Assembly: GCA_018398765.1 (NCBI GenBank)
Contig: JAHBMJ010005342.1
Span: 38,977-71,169 of the forward strand
From: Chromera velia
Taxonomy: Eukaryota > Sar > Chromeraceae
Direction: 5' to 3'
DNA length: 32,193 bases
The notes beneath the pieces are model-generated. The model searched no databases. It was not told the origin of the DNA and saw nothing but the letters and a program-made list of their open reading frames with translations. The stretch's first letter is position 1. Each line of letters starts with the position of its first letter. The position numbers and the translations under genes are program-made. This document shows positions 1 to 11,800 of the stretch, piece by piece.

Positions 1-193
1 AATCAAGAAAACGAAGAGGACAGAGAAATCATAAAGTAAAGAGAAAATAGAAGCAGAAGCAGTGGAAGTGCAGGTGGTTTTTTCTCTGGCTCTTTTTCGA
101 TCGCTCAAGAGAGTGGCAACGGCCCCATTTTCCGATCGAATAGACAAAAAAGTGATGGAAACATCTCGAAGACTATTTTTTTTTTTTTGGTAG

Positions 194-449
194 ATTCTCG
201 GTTGCCGACGAATCGAACTTTGGCTTCCCTGGCCTGGCTGACAATCTTAATCGCTCCATGGAGGATGCCGGCGTCCAAGAAAAGCCAAGGGGATCTCCAA
301 ATCGTATCTATGAAACCGAAAAACCGCCAGTACTCTCTCAATCTTCCCGCTCTGCGCCTCTTTCCATATCTCAAAAAGCGAAAGGCGATGAAGTTGTAGA
401 AATAGACGAGGATGTCGAGAAAGATTCCGACTTTATTCAGGTGCCTTGA
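194..449 (+). CDS. 3' exon of a + strand gene, N-terminal part outside the window
   Basis: An open frame follows a strong 3' splice site: a T-run ending in GGTAG at 189-193. It encodes about 85 residues ending in an acidic tail (DEVVEIDEDVEKDSDFIQVP) and a TGA at 447-449. The part before the first Met (258) is also open and protein-like (FSVADESNFGFPGLADNLNR), so the Met is probably internal and the exon begins near 194 in phase 2. The composition, rich in S, P, D and E, suggests a disordered C-terminal tail; I do not recognise the family. An alternative 3' end exists. CAG|GTGCCT at 438-446 could be a donor joining an acceptor at 657, which would replace the last two residues by SSGMPLASRSPKPSHAT and then a stop. 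The opposite-strand frame (105-467) is judged a shadow. Confidence 0.4.
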
Positions 450-749
450 TTCTTCCCGTGCAATCAAGGATCAGGCAGCCCCCCGTGGGTACATGAGTGC
501 AGGCAGCAAAATTTTAGAAAGAAATCGTGTATCCAATTGAGGTTCTTGTTTGAAGTGGTGTTTGTGAACTTTATTCCAGCCTTTCTTCCTTACTCTCTCT
601 CTCCCCTATTTCTCTATTTTTTTTTTTCTCTTTCAAAACCCGTTCTTTTCTCTGTAGAGCAGTGGAATGCCTCTAGCGTCGCGAAGCCCCAAACCCTCGC
701 ATGCCACTGTAAGAACTCTGGGAACTAAAGGGTCCAGCAGAGTCCCGGG

Positions 750-782
<33 letters not shown>

Positions 783-1483
783 TTCATAGTAAGCTTCAGC
801 CAGCTCTTTTGTGTATTCGCTGACTTAATTGGCGTTGCAAGTCAATTAAGTGATGGTGCCAGTACAGAATATACCACGATTGTTGATGCCCGGATCCCCT
901 CAGCACAGTGGACAAACGGACGTCCACCATGTCAGTGTCTAACACCGTGACCGATTTCTAGACCGATTCCAAGCTCATCAGCCATGCAGCTCATTCCCGA
1001 ATCTTAGTCCGATTGCTCATAATTAAAGTCACTTGACGTTCAATTGCAAATTTGGTGCCATCACACTTATCATAGTCCAATAACCGGACTTTAGCTAGAA
1101 TTTTATATAGCAGATTACATATATAAGATTTTAGCTAGAATTTTTCCGGATCTTTAATTTATTATACTTTAAATATAACTTAAAATTTAATTTTTTTTTT
1201 GTTTTTAAATGTGTTTGTGCACACAATCACGACGATTATCCTAGCGATTATCAAGTGAATACTAGAAGATTTCATGAAAGTTTTGCTTAGTAGTAGCATT
1301 TTAGCGTACTTTGAGGGGACAATTCTATGAAATATCTCAATTTTGAATGTAAGATTGTGTTAGACAATTATCACTAGAATTAACACTGATAATTTTTGCG
1401 GGCGTAGTTCCATACACGATTCCAATGAAACAAAATTTTTGTCTTCTAAAACTGAATTATTTTGAGAGTTTTTAAGTACAAAG

Positions 1484-1514
<31 letters not shown>

Positions 1515-1698
1515 GTGGACGGACGGAAGGACATGTAAACGCATGAAAAGACCTTCACCGTCCTCAATCCAGCCGCGTCATAACTTGTCAGCAGTTTTGG
1601 GCTGAATGCCAGTTAGAAGCACTCTTTGATTGACTGCTATGCATGTATGCAACTGGAGAAGCCGTGAGAGGAACTTTCCGTGTGTGTTAGGGCAGCAA
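450..1698. other. Convergent (tail-to-tail) spacer, AT-rich
   Basis: No convincing gene seen. It contains a CT dinucleotide run (about 751-785), a perfect 9-bp inverted repeat with an 11-nt loop (823-831 / 843-851), a strongly AT-rich core (about 1020-1480) in which TTTTAGCTAGAATTTT-like sequence occurs twice (about 1090 and 1131), and a CA run (about 1484-1512). It lies between the stop codons of two converging genes. Confidence 0.6.
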
Positions 1699-2094
1699 TC
1701 ATCGTCGCTTTTGCTTCTTCCCCGTGTACAGCACCAGAAGGAGCACCAGGTACGTCAGGATGGCTCCTGTCTGTAACCAGTACATCACTTTGGGCCCCCC
1801 CTTCGCCACCTCTTCAAGAGCATCGGAGACGTTCACTGCCGACAGTCCCACCACCGTCACAGCCAGCGACGCAAGCGCATACGGCACCACGGCCTCATGA
1901 CGAGAAGCGGCGTGAAACAGAAGAGCGTATGAAATCACTGCGAAGGAAATGATCTTGTCCTGATACGCGTAGAACGGAACATCGTAATAAACGAATAGAA
2001 CGGGTTTCTTGAAAGAAGTGAAGTGCGCTGCAGCCATGCAGCAGAAGTAGAGAACGCCCAGCTGCAGCGCGAGCCGGAGACCCGGAGGCGTCAT
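1699..2094 (-). CDS. Small four-helix membrane protein, function unknown
   Basis: An intronless 131-aa protein from an ATG at 2094. Four hydrophobic segments are visible: about residues 6-25 (LALQLGVLYFCCMAAAHF), 45-62, 69-88 and 105-122. It ends in a basic tail (GKKQKRR). Between helices 1 and 2 lies a polar, aromatic-rich loop (FKKPVLFVYYDVPFYAYQDK) that looks conserved in character. The regular spacing of the helices and the very short soluble parts argue for a real integral membrane protein rather than a chance frame. I cannot name the family. The basic C-terminus suggests that end is cytosolic, but this is inference. It is divergent from the FHA-like gene at 3142 and shares a 1-kb promoter region with it. 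Confidence 0.7.
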   Translation of the reverse strand: MTPPGLRLALQLGVLYFCCMAAAHFTSFKKPVLFVYYDVPFYAYQDKIISFAVISYALLFHAASRHEAVVPYALASLAVTVVGLSAVNVSDALEEVAKGGPKVMYWLQTGAILTYLVLLLVLYTGKKQKRR

Positions 2095-2478
2095 TCGAAG
2101 TCTGAATTAAACAATTGGAGTTCCTCACTCAAATCCACCCGGCACGCGTCTTCACGCTTGACGTTTCCACGACTCTAGGAGCCTTCTCAGCAAAATTCAG
2201 GCAGGGACAGACAGCTGCACGACTTTACGCCTGAAGGGAGACAGTGGAAAGCTTCGATCGAGAGGAGACGGAATTGCTGGTCAAAACCCTCTCAGGTCCA
2301 TGAAAGCGCGTTCCACAACAAGAGAAAGAGAGCACCATTGGCTTGCGGCTTGCATATTTGGACGAGAGTGAAGGTACAACGAGTTTGATATCTATGCAAT
2401 GAACGTACGCTGTCATTCCTCTGTCAGACATTGTCAATGTCACTGAGATATCACTGAGATACTTAAATTCAGGTATCC

Positions 2479-2690
2479 TGCATGCAGGTGCATGCAAGTC
2501 TCCCCCCCCGACAACGAGTTTGCCGAGCTGAGCGGCATATGCTGCAGCAGTGCCGAGCACATGCATGCATGGCCGAGCACATGCATGCATGCATTCACGC
2601 GCGCGTATAGACGGCCGGCCACATGCCGGCCACGGATGCGTGGCCGCGGAATGGCCGCGGATGTAGACGCCGGCTTGCATATGTTGCTTG
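2479..2690. promoter_or_regulatory. TGCATGCA cluster and GC palindromes in a head-to-head promoter region
   Basis: TGCATGCA occurs at 2479-2486, 2489-2496, 2562-2569, 2582-2589 and 2586-2593. The second and third groups lie in a direct repeat of GCCGAGCACATGCATGCAT. Just downstream are GGCCGGCC (2613-2620) and a tandem repeat of TGGCCGCGGA (about 2640-2662). The block lies in the spacer 2095-3141 between the starts of two divergent genes. The rest of the spacer shows no gene. Confidence 0.5.
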
Positions 2691-3141
2691 CATGCGAATT
2701 AAGACCCAAATATGCCTCTTCAGACCTAGCTGAAATCGATATAGGAAAGACATAGGAAAGACAAACTGTCAACATGTATCATCACAATTATTAATAAGTG
2801 ATTCGCTGATCCTCTCGGCATAAACGGTGTGAGCAGGTGAAAAAGGACCAGTTACCGATACACAGCCGGTGTATACGTAATGTGATTCTGTGTGCGAAAT
2901 AGTCCAGAGGGATACTGCACGTCACGGAGAATCCAAAGCGTCCCGTCTCACCATCTTTCCCGTCTCCTGCACATAGTTCTGGTGAGGGCTTGTGGTTGAC
3001 GCATTCTGCATCGCGATTCTAAGTCGTGATCATCTCCGACTGAGAGGCATTGAGCCGACTCTGTTTGTTTCTGCGTGGATAAACCTGCATCGATCCCTCC
3101 AGCTTTGCATGGGACAAAAAGAGTGAAACCCAGAGAAACCC

Positions 3142-3639
3142 ATGAGCTGTGAGAAACTTCAGGCGCCTCCCGACATGTGCTTCGGGAAGGCTTTTATCTA
3201 CTACGACTACAACAAAGCAAAGAAGCAGATGGACCACTCGCAAATCTCCTCTTCAAAAGATGAGGTAATTCTGCGTTGCGGGTCTGCCGTTTTCGGGCGG
3301 CAGCACAACCAGGAGAAGCAGCTCCATCTTTCCCCAGGCAAGGGGGATCCTGGGGAAGGAGAGCAGGAGGTTTGGTTTCCTTCAGTGTTCACTCAGATCT
3401 CCCGGCTGTTGTTGAGGATCAAGTGGGACACCGAGCGGGACAGGTGGATGATCGAAGATTTAAGTGCAAAGGACGGAAAGGGGAAGAGGATGACGCTGAA
3501 CGGGAAGGATTTAGGGAGAGACCTTCGGCCCTGCGAGGGTTGCCTGTACACAATTGAAGCAACTCGAAATTTTCTCGACATTTGTGATGGTGCAGTCCGG
3601 ATGGTGATTCTCTTGGCTCCTAGAGGGAAAGACCAGTGA
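3142..3639 (+). CDS. FHA-like (forkhead-associated) domain protein
   Basis: An intronless 165-aa protein. The start is well set: an in-frame TGA lies at 3124-3126, just before the ATG. Residues about 42-140 follow the FHA pattern: a first strand ending in FGR (51-53), then a loop, SR (87-88) followed by a strand (LLLRIKWD), then W-x-I-E-D-L-S (102-108) and an LNG turn (119-121), ending with an L-Y-T-I strand. In the family the FGR arginine and the SR serine contact phosphothreonine; the usual S-R-x-H histidine is replaced here by Leu (90). FHA domains bind phosphothreonine peptides in signalling and DNA-damage responses. No second domain is present, so it is a stand-alone domain. Poly(A)-signal-like AATAAA occurs at 3733-3738 and 3830-3835. 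Confidence 0.55.
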   Translation: MSCEKLQAPPDMCFGKAFIYYDYNKAKKQMDHSQISSSKDEVILRCGSAVFGRQHNQEKQLHLSPGKGDPGEGEQEVWFPSVFTQISRLLLRIKWDTERDRWMIEDLSAKDGKGKRMTLNGKDLGRDLRPCEGCLYTIEATRNFLDICDGAVRMVILLAPRGKDQ

Positions 3640-4852
3640 GAGAAGAAGAATTCAAAAGGAGAGATTCGATCTGCTCCGATCGGATTTTCCAGTGGAGCAG
3701 GTAAGGCGGCCGAAGCAGAGGCAGAATTGCCGAATAAAAGAATGGAGACATGAGATGCAATCGTGCATACACATGTAAGCTGGCTTCAACCGTGGATATC
3801 CCTATCGCAAGCTAGATCGCATGATTTACAATAAATTTGGTCCAACATATTATTCCATTTGTTTTGTTCACTGGCATCATACGCCCGATCCAGTGACGGA
3901 TGAAAATGTAGATAAAAATCAATAAAAACATATTAGAAATGATGTTGAATTGTCAATTAATTATTCGCCTTACATTTGAATTTAATTTTTTAAAAAATAT
4001 AGAAAAATTTATGTATATCAACTTATATTATCAACGCATTAATTCTAGTAACATATGATAGTTGATCGATTGATTGATTCGTTCGCACTAGGCCTTTCCA
4101 CTAGCTAAAGGTACGTGTTGCCATGCGGTATAGTTTTACTAGTAGAGTCTGGTTACTTTGATACACTTGCTAGTACAATTTTAATTAAAGACGGACGCTA
4201 GACAACTGACACGTAGGTCTATGGGGCTCCAGCGCTGAATACAATATAATATAATCTTGTTAAAAAGTTGTAATTCAATATTGCTGAATCTTTAATAAGG
4301 TATTCTATAAAACTGCAGTGCCATTCTGAAGTGCCATTGCGGCTAGTGTATCATTAAATTGTCTTCCAGAAGAGCTAGCAGAAGAGTGTATCCTTTTCGC
4401 ATTTCGAATGAACCGCTTCTCTGCAGTTGTTTTATGCTGTGGGAGTCACACTCCATGAACTTTAAGTCTTTAACCCAATATTACTACTAGTACTACTACT
4501 ACTTCTACTACTACTACGAACGGGTCCGGGCGTTCTTTGCTCCCCGGTCGCCTTCATGGAATGATGTCAGATCGACTCAGACCGCCAGCGCCCCTCCGAT
4601 ACATCTTGGGACCTACTACTACGAAGCAAAAAGCATGCGCTGCGTCTGCAAAACTTGCATCCATCAAACTGTTACACGCGTCGGGATCAAAGGGGCAATT
4701 GTGCAAAGACGCAACAAATGCAATGCCCCGAACTGTATGGACCTACAAGCGCTACTACTGATGCCCACAAAGAAACAGACAGACAGACAAACCCGACAGA
4801 TTGATATCATCTGAAGTTCTTCCCCACCTGGCTCCACGACCAGGGCTCATAG
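3640..4852. other. Convergent (tail-to-tail) spacer, AT-rich
   Basis: No gene seen. AT-rich sequence fills about 3780-4460, followed by a TAC trinucleotide run (about 4478-4517). A more GC-balanced stretch (4520-4850) is probably 3'-UTR or downstream DNA of the gene on the minus strand. The open frame at 4537-4761 has no protein-like features. Confidence 0.6.
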
Positions 4853-7680
4853 TCAGCTTTTACTTCCTGTCGTCGCACGGGACTCGGCTGCTGCTTTCCC
4901 GCCAGCTTGTTGTCTCAGCCGTTTCCGTCGTTTTCTGATCACCTCCGCGTCGGCCAGCACTTGAGGGACCTGCAGCTCCCGGAGTAAGGCCGTGTGCTCG
5001 GGCATGGGGTCGGGTTTTCCCTCCATCAGGGCCGCCTTTGAGACCTCCCAGAAGGGCCCGTTTCGGTGCTCAAAATCCGCAAACCCCGTGGGGAAGTTCG
5101 CCACGGCACTGCAGAGAGAGCAGAGGGAGAGGGGGTGCGTTCACACAGACTCACTCCAGCAAACCTCCATGGAAAGAAGTGTCGATTCCTGGTTGTAGCG
5201 GCGGTCATTGCGAAACANNNNNNNNNNNNNNNNNNNNNNNNNNNNNNNNNNNNNNNNNNNNNNNNNNNNNNNNNNNNNNNNNNNNNNNNNNNNNNNNNNN
5301 NNNNNNNNNNNNNNNNNNNNNNNNNNNNNNNNNNNNNNNNNNNNNNNNNNNNNNNNNNNNNNNNNNNNNNNNNNNNNNNNNNNNNNNNNNNNNNNNNNNN
5401 NNNNNNNNNNNNNNNNNNNNNNNNNNNNNNNNNNNNNNNNNNNNNNNNNNNNNNNNNNNNNNNNNNNNNNNNNNNNNNNNNNNNNNNNNNNNNNNNNNNN
5501 NNNNNNNNNNNNNNNNNNNNNNNNNNNNNNNNNNNNNNNNNGGGGGGGGGGGGGACACAGGGCACAAGTCTCTTGGATGAATGTCGGAACGGAAAAGTGA
5601 AAAGACCAGGCTGGGAATGGGGGAGAACGAAACGCCCGGAAACTGGAAAGGAACAGCTCACGTGGCAGCCTGCCGAAAGAACCCCATCAGTTCCATTCTT
5701 CCCTTATCCGAGCCGCGTCAGAATGTCAGTCATCTCTCTCTTTCTCTGTTGACAAGCTTCTTCCCGCATCCTGACAACCCCAAGTCCAACTGTCTGTCCC
5801 CTTAGCTTTCTCCGTTCCCTCATCCCATGCACCCAGTTGAAGGAAGGACAAACTCACCCACCACCGCATGAGAGAGAGGCCTCCTTCACCCCACACTCAG
5901 TCAGTCACTCAGTCACTCACTCACTCACTCACTCACTCACTCACCCTCCCACTCACTCACTCACTCACCCACTCACCCACCCATTCACTCACTCACTCAC
6001 CCACCCATTCACTCACTCACTCACCCACTCACTCACTCACTCACTCACTCACCCTCCCACTCACTCACTCACCCACTCACCGACCCACTCACCCACCCAT
6101 TCACCCACTCACTCACTCACTCACCCACTCACCCACCCATTCACTCACTCACTCACTCACCCACTCACCCACCCATTCACTCACTCACCCACCCATTCAC
6201 TCACTCACCCACTCACCCACCCATTCACTCACTCACTCACTCACCCACTCACCCACCCATTCACCCACTCACTCACTCACTCACCCACTCACCCACCCAT
6301 TCACTCACTCACTCACTCACCCACTCACCCACCCATTCACTCACTCACTCACTCACTCACTCACTCACTCACCCTCCCACTCACTCACTCACTCACCCAC
6401 TCACCCACCCATTCACTCACTCACTCACCTACTCACCCACCCATTCACTCACTCACTCACTCGCTGACCGACTTGAGGTAGTCCTGGATTCGTGCCTCGT
6501 GTCCCCCGTCGAGTTCATACCCGAACGCGGCCTTCGTGTTCTTGCACAGCGACTGAACGAGTTCTGACACGCCAACTGAGGGAGAGGGAGGGGGGATGGA
6601 AACACGAAACATTTGAAGGAAGGAAAAGGAGGAAATGGCGTTCAGAGAAAAGGGTGGAGAAGAAAGAGGAGCTTCAAGAGAGGATCTGATTACCGCTGTA
6701 CGACTTGCAAAAAAAAATCGTTCAACCGGAACCAGCGGACGACAAGCAGGAGAACAAAAAGACCAACCGAAGAAAGAGAGATGAGGTGCAAAAGACTAAA
6801 TATTCATGGGGGCTCTATTCTTCTTTGCTTTCTTCATTCACTCATATACTCACTCAGTCACTCATTCACTCAAACGCGCGCGCGAGAGAGAGAGAAAGAG
6901 AGAGAGGGAGAGGGAGAGGTGAAGAGGGGAAAAAAACTTCTTTCGATCGCTGGGCCCATGCACATCCATTCGAATACGCTCACTCACACACACACCCACC
7001 TCGATCAAAGTCGATCACCTGCCGAACGGTTGCACCAGGGAACCGAGCCCCCGACTGCATTCATGCATCCATCCATTCATCCATCCATCCATCGATCCAT
7101 CCATCGACCAACACACAATCAATCCATGAATCCGCTGGGCACACATCATCGACATCGAAGAGTCTCACCGATCCATTCTTGCATCCATCCACTGTGCTTT
7201 CTTTCTTTCGTGAAACCACGAACGACAAGTAGAGGGAAAGAACGGCAGGCAGGCAGGAAGGAAGGAAAGAGGCAGGTACCAAGTCACCGTTTGTCAACGT
7301 GACATCAAATTTGGTCTCCCTCTTCCTCCCACCCGTCCTCCCCTGCACAGCATGTTTCTTCTTGTGTCACACTACAACCGTTTTCCATCAAACACACATC
7401 GCACGAGGACGGTGGCGCTCATCGCTGATCCTGTATGCCTGCGAACTGACTCAAGCCCTTTCTTTTTGCACTGCAGAACGAAGGGGGGGAACAAAAGACA
7501 TGGATGTCTGGAGGGAAAGATGAGATGATCCCCTCGAGAGAGAGAGCTGTCTGCCACGTACGTTGACTTCACTCACTCAGCCCCGCCGACTGACCGTCAC
7601 CACGGCCGCCATGAAGACCTGCTTCTCCATCCACCACTGCATGTAGCGGTAGGGGTCGACAACCTGCACTCAGACACAAA

Positions 7681-7714
<34 letters not shown>

Positions 7715-8788
7715 CAGAGCGTTTCTAGCCCCTTGATTGATCTGTTCGGAGACTCTGTCTGTTTGTCTGCCTGTCTGCTGTCTGGCTACTTCCCCGTGCA
7801 TGTCATCTCGCCGCTCTACTGCGCTGCCTGTCTGGCTGGCTGCCTCTTTTAACGAGCCTGAGAGAGAGAGGGTTCTTCTACCCCTCTGTCAAAAGTCGCA
7901 AGGGGCTTCTCTCAGCAGACAGAGAATCTGCCCAGTCAGTCAGCGGAAACAAAAAGAAAAAGAGAATCCAAAAAAGGAAGAGGATTTGAATGACAGAGAC
8001 AGACACGAGGAAAGTTCACGATAGAAACAAACAAACCAGATGGAAAGAGACCAAATCCCCGCAGTAAGTGACGGTGGTCAGAGGGTCTCTTTGGAAGAAA
8101 TCATTGCAGGGTGAAGACAGACAGACACTTCCCACCCACCCTCCCACCCACCTCGCATTTCATCTGGCCGGCGAAAAGTCGCGCGCGAACCAGTCGTGAA
8201 AACTTTCCAGTGGCCACAGTCTTACCCTCTGCGCAGTAACAGAGTAAGACGTGCAGTTAATGAGTGCGTCACCCGTCAGTCATCTTTTCTCTTAAGTAGT
8301 TCACGGATGAGACGAAAAAAAAAAAAAAAAGGAAAGAACACGTCCCCCCCTTCGTCTTTCTGCAGCCCTTCCAGCTCGGTCCTCCATTTCCCTTTTTGTA
8401 TTTTTTGCTTTTCATTCCGTCCTCAATGAACGTCGAAAAGTTTTGCCCGCATAAAAAAGAAGGTATCTATCTATCAGCAAATCTGTACACAATCCCTGTC
8501 CAAGCTCTCCTTCATCAGCACCAGCCTCACCGCATGTATCCCTTCTTTCTGGCACCTTCCTTCCTTCTCTCTTCCCTGACACTTTTCTCAATCGCCATGC
8601 ACCTCTCCTCTCATCCATGCCGAGCAACCTCTCGACCCATGTTCCACCTGAGATTCCGTTTTTTGTACGGCCCCGCACATACTCTCCCCCTCTCTCTTTC
8701 TCCCTCGCTCTCTTGTGGATGACCTCCGTCCCGGCCAATTCTTCGTTTGGTAAGGCCGCCCTGTCTGCTTGTCTAGTATCATAGGTGC

Positions 8789-8819
<31 letters not shown>

Positions 8820-11800
8820 CGCGCGTGTGTGTGGGCGTATGCAAGTGTTTGGGGTGCGGAGGAATGTTGCCGGCCTCTTCTGGAACACATGAACAGTTGA
8901 AGCACGCAACGAGAGCTGCTGACGCGAAAGTTTCTGTGAGTGGACAAACCAATCAAGCAAGCAAACAGCCTGACAGACGAAAATAGACACGTCAACGAAC
9001 AAAGAAGGAAAGTAGAAACACTGAAAAGCGCCAACAGATTTGCCTTCCACGCACTGACGCACGCGGGAAGAGTTCTGTGACAACATCGAGGGACGCACTG
9101 ACGCACGCGGGAAGAGTTCTGTGACGACATCGAGGGTCCTCCGCCCGTCCTCGTTCACCACCACGAACAGAAGAAGGTGTGTGGCATCCATTATTCCCAT
9201 ATTGAACTCTGCGATGTCCGTCAGGTAGTTAGCTGTCTGGACGAACACCAGATTCTCTCGCAGTTCCACGGGGGTTGCTGCCACGACGTCCCTCACCTGA
9301 GACGGCCCTGTGCAGACCTGCACGCAGGCAGGCAGGGAAACAGGCAGGCAGGCATGAAGGCGTGCGTGCAACAGAGCGCACAGAACAGGATCGGCATCAA
9401 AAAAGGAAAGTCAAAAACACTTTTCTGCCGTCACAACAAAAGGCTGGAGAGGTCTGCCTGCCTGCCTGCACGAAATGATCAACCACCAGAAGGAAGATCA
9501 AAAGGAAGGAAGGAACCACAGGTAGAGAAAAGAAACGAAAAGAGACCATCCACCCATCACGACTCTCCCTCCATCAATCGAGCTTGCGTCACGTGACAAA
9601 ACAAGCAGACATGTCGTCTTAACCAGCTCAGAAACGATTCAGATGCAGGGAACAAAACAAGACCCGTGTGTACATCTGACGGACAAATATAGGCCCGTCT
9701 CGAATTGCGGCAAATAACCCCCGTCCCTCTGCCTCCTTCGCTCTCTGTTGGATGTACTCCTCAGCTGAGCACATGATGTCCACGCCATACTTGGACAGGT
9801 TGTCATCATCGAATCTGCCATCCTTGCCCCAGTTGTGAAGAGCCTGAAAGCGCATTTATGATGTGAATTGATTTCTTCCCTCCCTCCCTTCTGCTGCTGC
9901 TGAAGTCGAAGTGCCAGTAAAAGAGATTGACGAGAAGAATAAAGGGAGGGCGCAGTGTATTCAGAAGATACTGCACAAGCATGCCAGGAAAGATATTGGC
10001 TCAGACTTGTCCGTGGGGAGAGCGGCCGAGTCGCTCAAGAAAGAGGGTAGGGGGAGTGATGGTTGATTTTCAGACTCAAAACTTCCTTTCTTCTCGCTCA
10101 AAGGATACACACAAAATTACTTTGTGCTGATGGCATGTGTCAATCATGAACGTTGCAGAATAGCACGTTGGGTCTCTTTTGACGTTTCTCTTTCATCGAC
10201 TGTCTAGAAGCTGTTCTCTCATCTACGCAGCACGGAACGCATTTTCGCCCCCTTCACACAGATCACTACAAATCGATGACAGCGTAGATCGTCATCGCCT
10301 TCACACTCACACTCACAGCAAAGCGTGAGGGTCTGTCTGGCTGAGTGACTGACCTTTGCGACTCTCCCCTCTCCGATAATTATCGAATTGATGTAGTCAG
10401 GTTGGCGTGGAGTTGCCCCCGACCGCGTCTGTTCGAATCCGACCAGCTCAACCAGACACCTCAACAGAGACCTCAGAGAAGGGGAAGGGAGCGTTGCGGG
10501 GTCAACACTGCTCTCAGAAACCTTCCCGTTTGGGAAAAGGCCCCACTTCTTCTTGAGAAACAGAGGACAAAACTGCAAAAGAAAAAGGAAAAAAAAAAAC
10601 GTTTGGGAAAAGGCCCCACTTCTTCTTGAGAAACAGAGGACAAAACTGCAAAAGAAAAAGAAAAAAAAACGTTTGGGAAAAGGCCCCACTTCTTCTTGAG
10701 AAACAGAGGACAAAACTGCAAAAGAAAAAGAAAAAAAAAAAAACGTTTGGGAAAAGGCCCCACTTCTTCTTGAGAAACAGAGGACAAAACTGCACATGGA
10801 GACAAAGGAGAGCAGAACAGTCCGGCCGGAAGTCAAAAAAACATAACAAACTCTTTCTTCAACGCTTTCAAAAAAGACGAGCCAAAGACGAAGAGAGACA
10901 GACAGCTCAATTAACAGACTGACCATTCGCAGATACTCGACAAGAAGTTCCTTTGGGAGCCGCGCGGCGTCTCCTGCCGTCATCAGGGGTGCTACGGGGA
11001 CAGGACCCTGCGGGCAGGCAGGCAGGCAGGCAAGCAGGCACAACGACAGCCGGAAAGGAACAATCAAGTAGGCAAAAAAAGTAGGGACAAACAAGGCTAG
11101 AGAAGGAGTCGTTGCATGCATGGACGGGGGGGCGGCCGAGGAGAAACAAAGCCCAAAAGCGATATGGAGAGAGACTAACCTGCCGTTCGACCGGTCAGAG
11201 GACAGAAAGCAAAATAGAGAGAGAGAGAGAAAAGAAAGGTTAAAAAGGAAAACGAAGCACCAACGAATGAGGAGGAATTCACAGAAGCGAAGAAGGAGAG
11301 AGAAATGGCAAGGGAAGAAAGAGACTACTGAGCAAAAGAGTTTGTCTAAGGAAGACGAGCGAGCAAGAAAAAAAAAGTGGACGAACAACCAGACCGACAC
11401 TCAAATGATATCATCGGGACTTGGCAGCCAGGGTAGGACATGAGCCTCCCTACATGCTGATCATCATCACCACACAGGCACAAAAAAAAGAAACTGTGCC
11501 ATGCACTTCTGACGAAAAAGAACGCTCTCTCTCTCGATGATCCAACTTGCCAACCCACTCATCCACCCACCAGTCTGTGTCGCGACTGCACAGGCACTGC
11601 CGGAACTTGAGGCGCCGTAATTGTCGGGTCTTCTTGGGCCTGCGCTGCCTGCTTCACCAGTTCTATTCCGCCCCATATAGGGTCCCTTTCACCTGCCCTC
11701 TCCATCCTTCGGCTTTCACTGTCAGGAAGAACAAAAGGTCTTAAAGAGTTCCAGGGGAGCGGTGCAAGGAGATCCTCGGAGTACTTCATGGCAACCGCCA

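Noticed and set aside
105-467. 120-aa minus frame, basic and aromatic
   Set aside because: It is antisense to the more protein-like + exon and lacks a recognisable motif.
2225-2775. Minus frames of 151 and 111 aa with Cys-Met-His runs
   Set aside because: Generated by ATGCATGC repeats and GC palindromes in the divergent spacer.
4537-4761. 74-aa + frame
   Set aside because: It lies beside a TAC repeat in the convergent spacer and has no protein-like features.
5026-5752. Frames crossing the N gap
   Set aside because: They consist mostly of unknown residues and carry no information.
5837-6481. Two long + frames of Thr-His-Ser-Pro repeats
   Set aside because: Pure translation of the TCAC array, which is an intron of the minus-strand gene.
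8412-9371. 319-aa minus frame
   Set aside because: It contains exon 7, but the rest crosses the donor and the GT/GC tract and shows repeat-derived Arg-Thr-His sequence.
10219-11400. 393-aa minus frame rich in Phe
   Set aside because: It spans introns 3-5 and the T-rich minisatellite; only exons 4 and 5 within it are joined by motif and phase.
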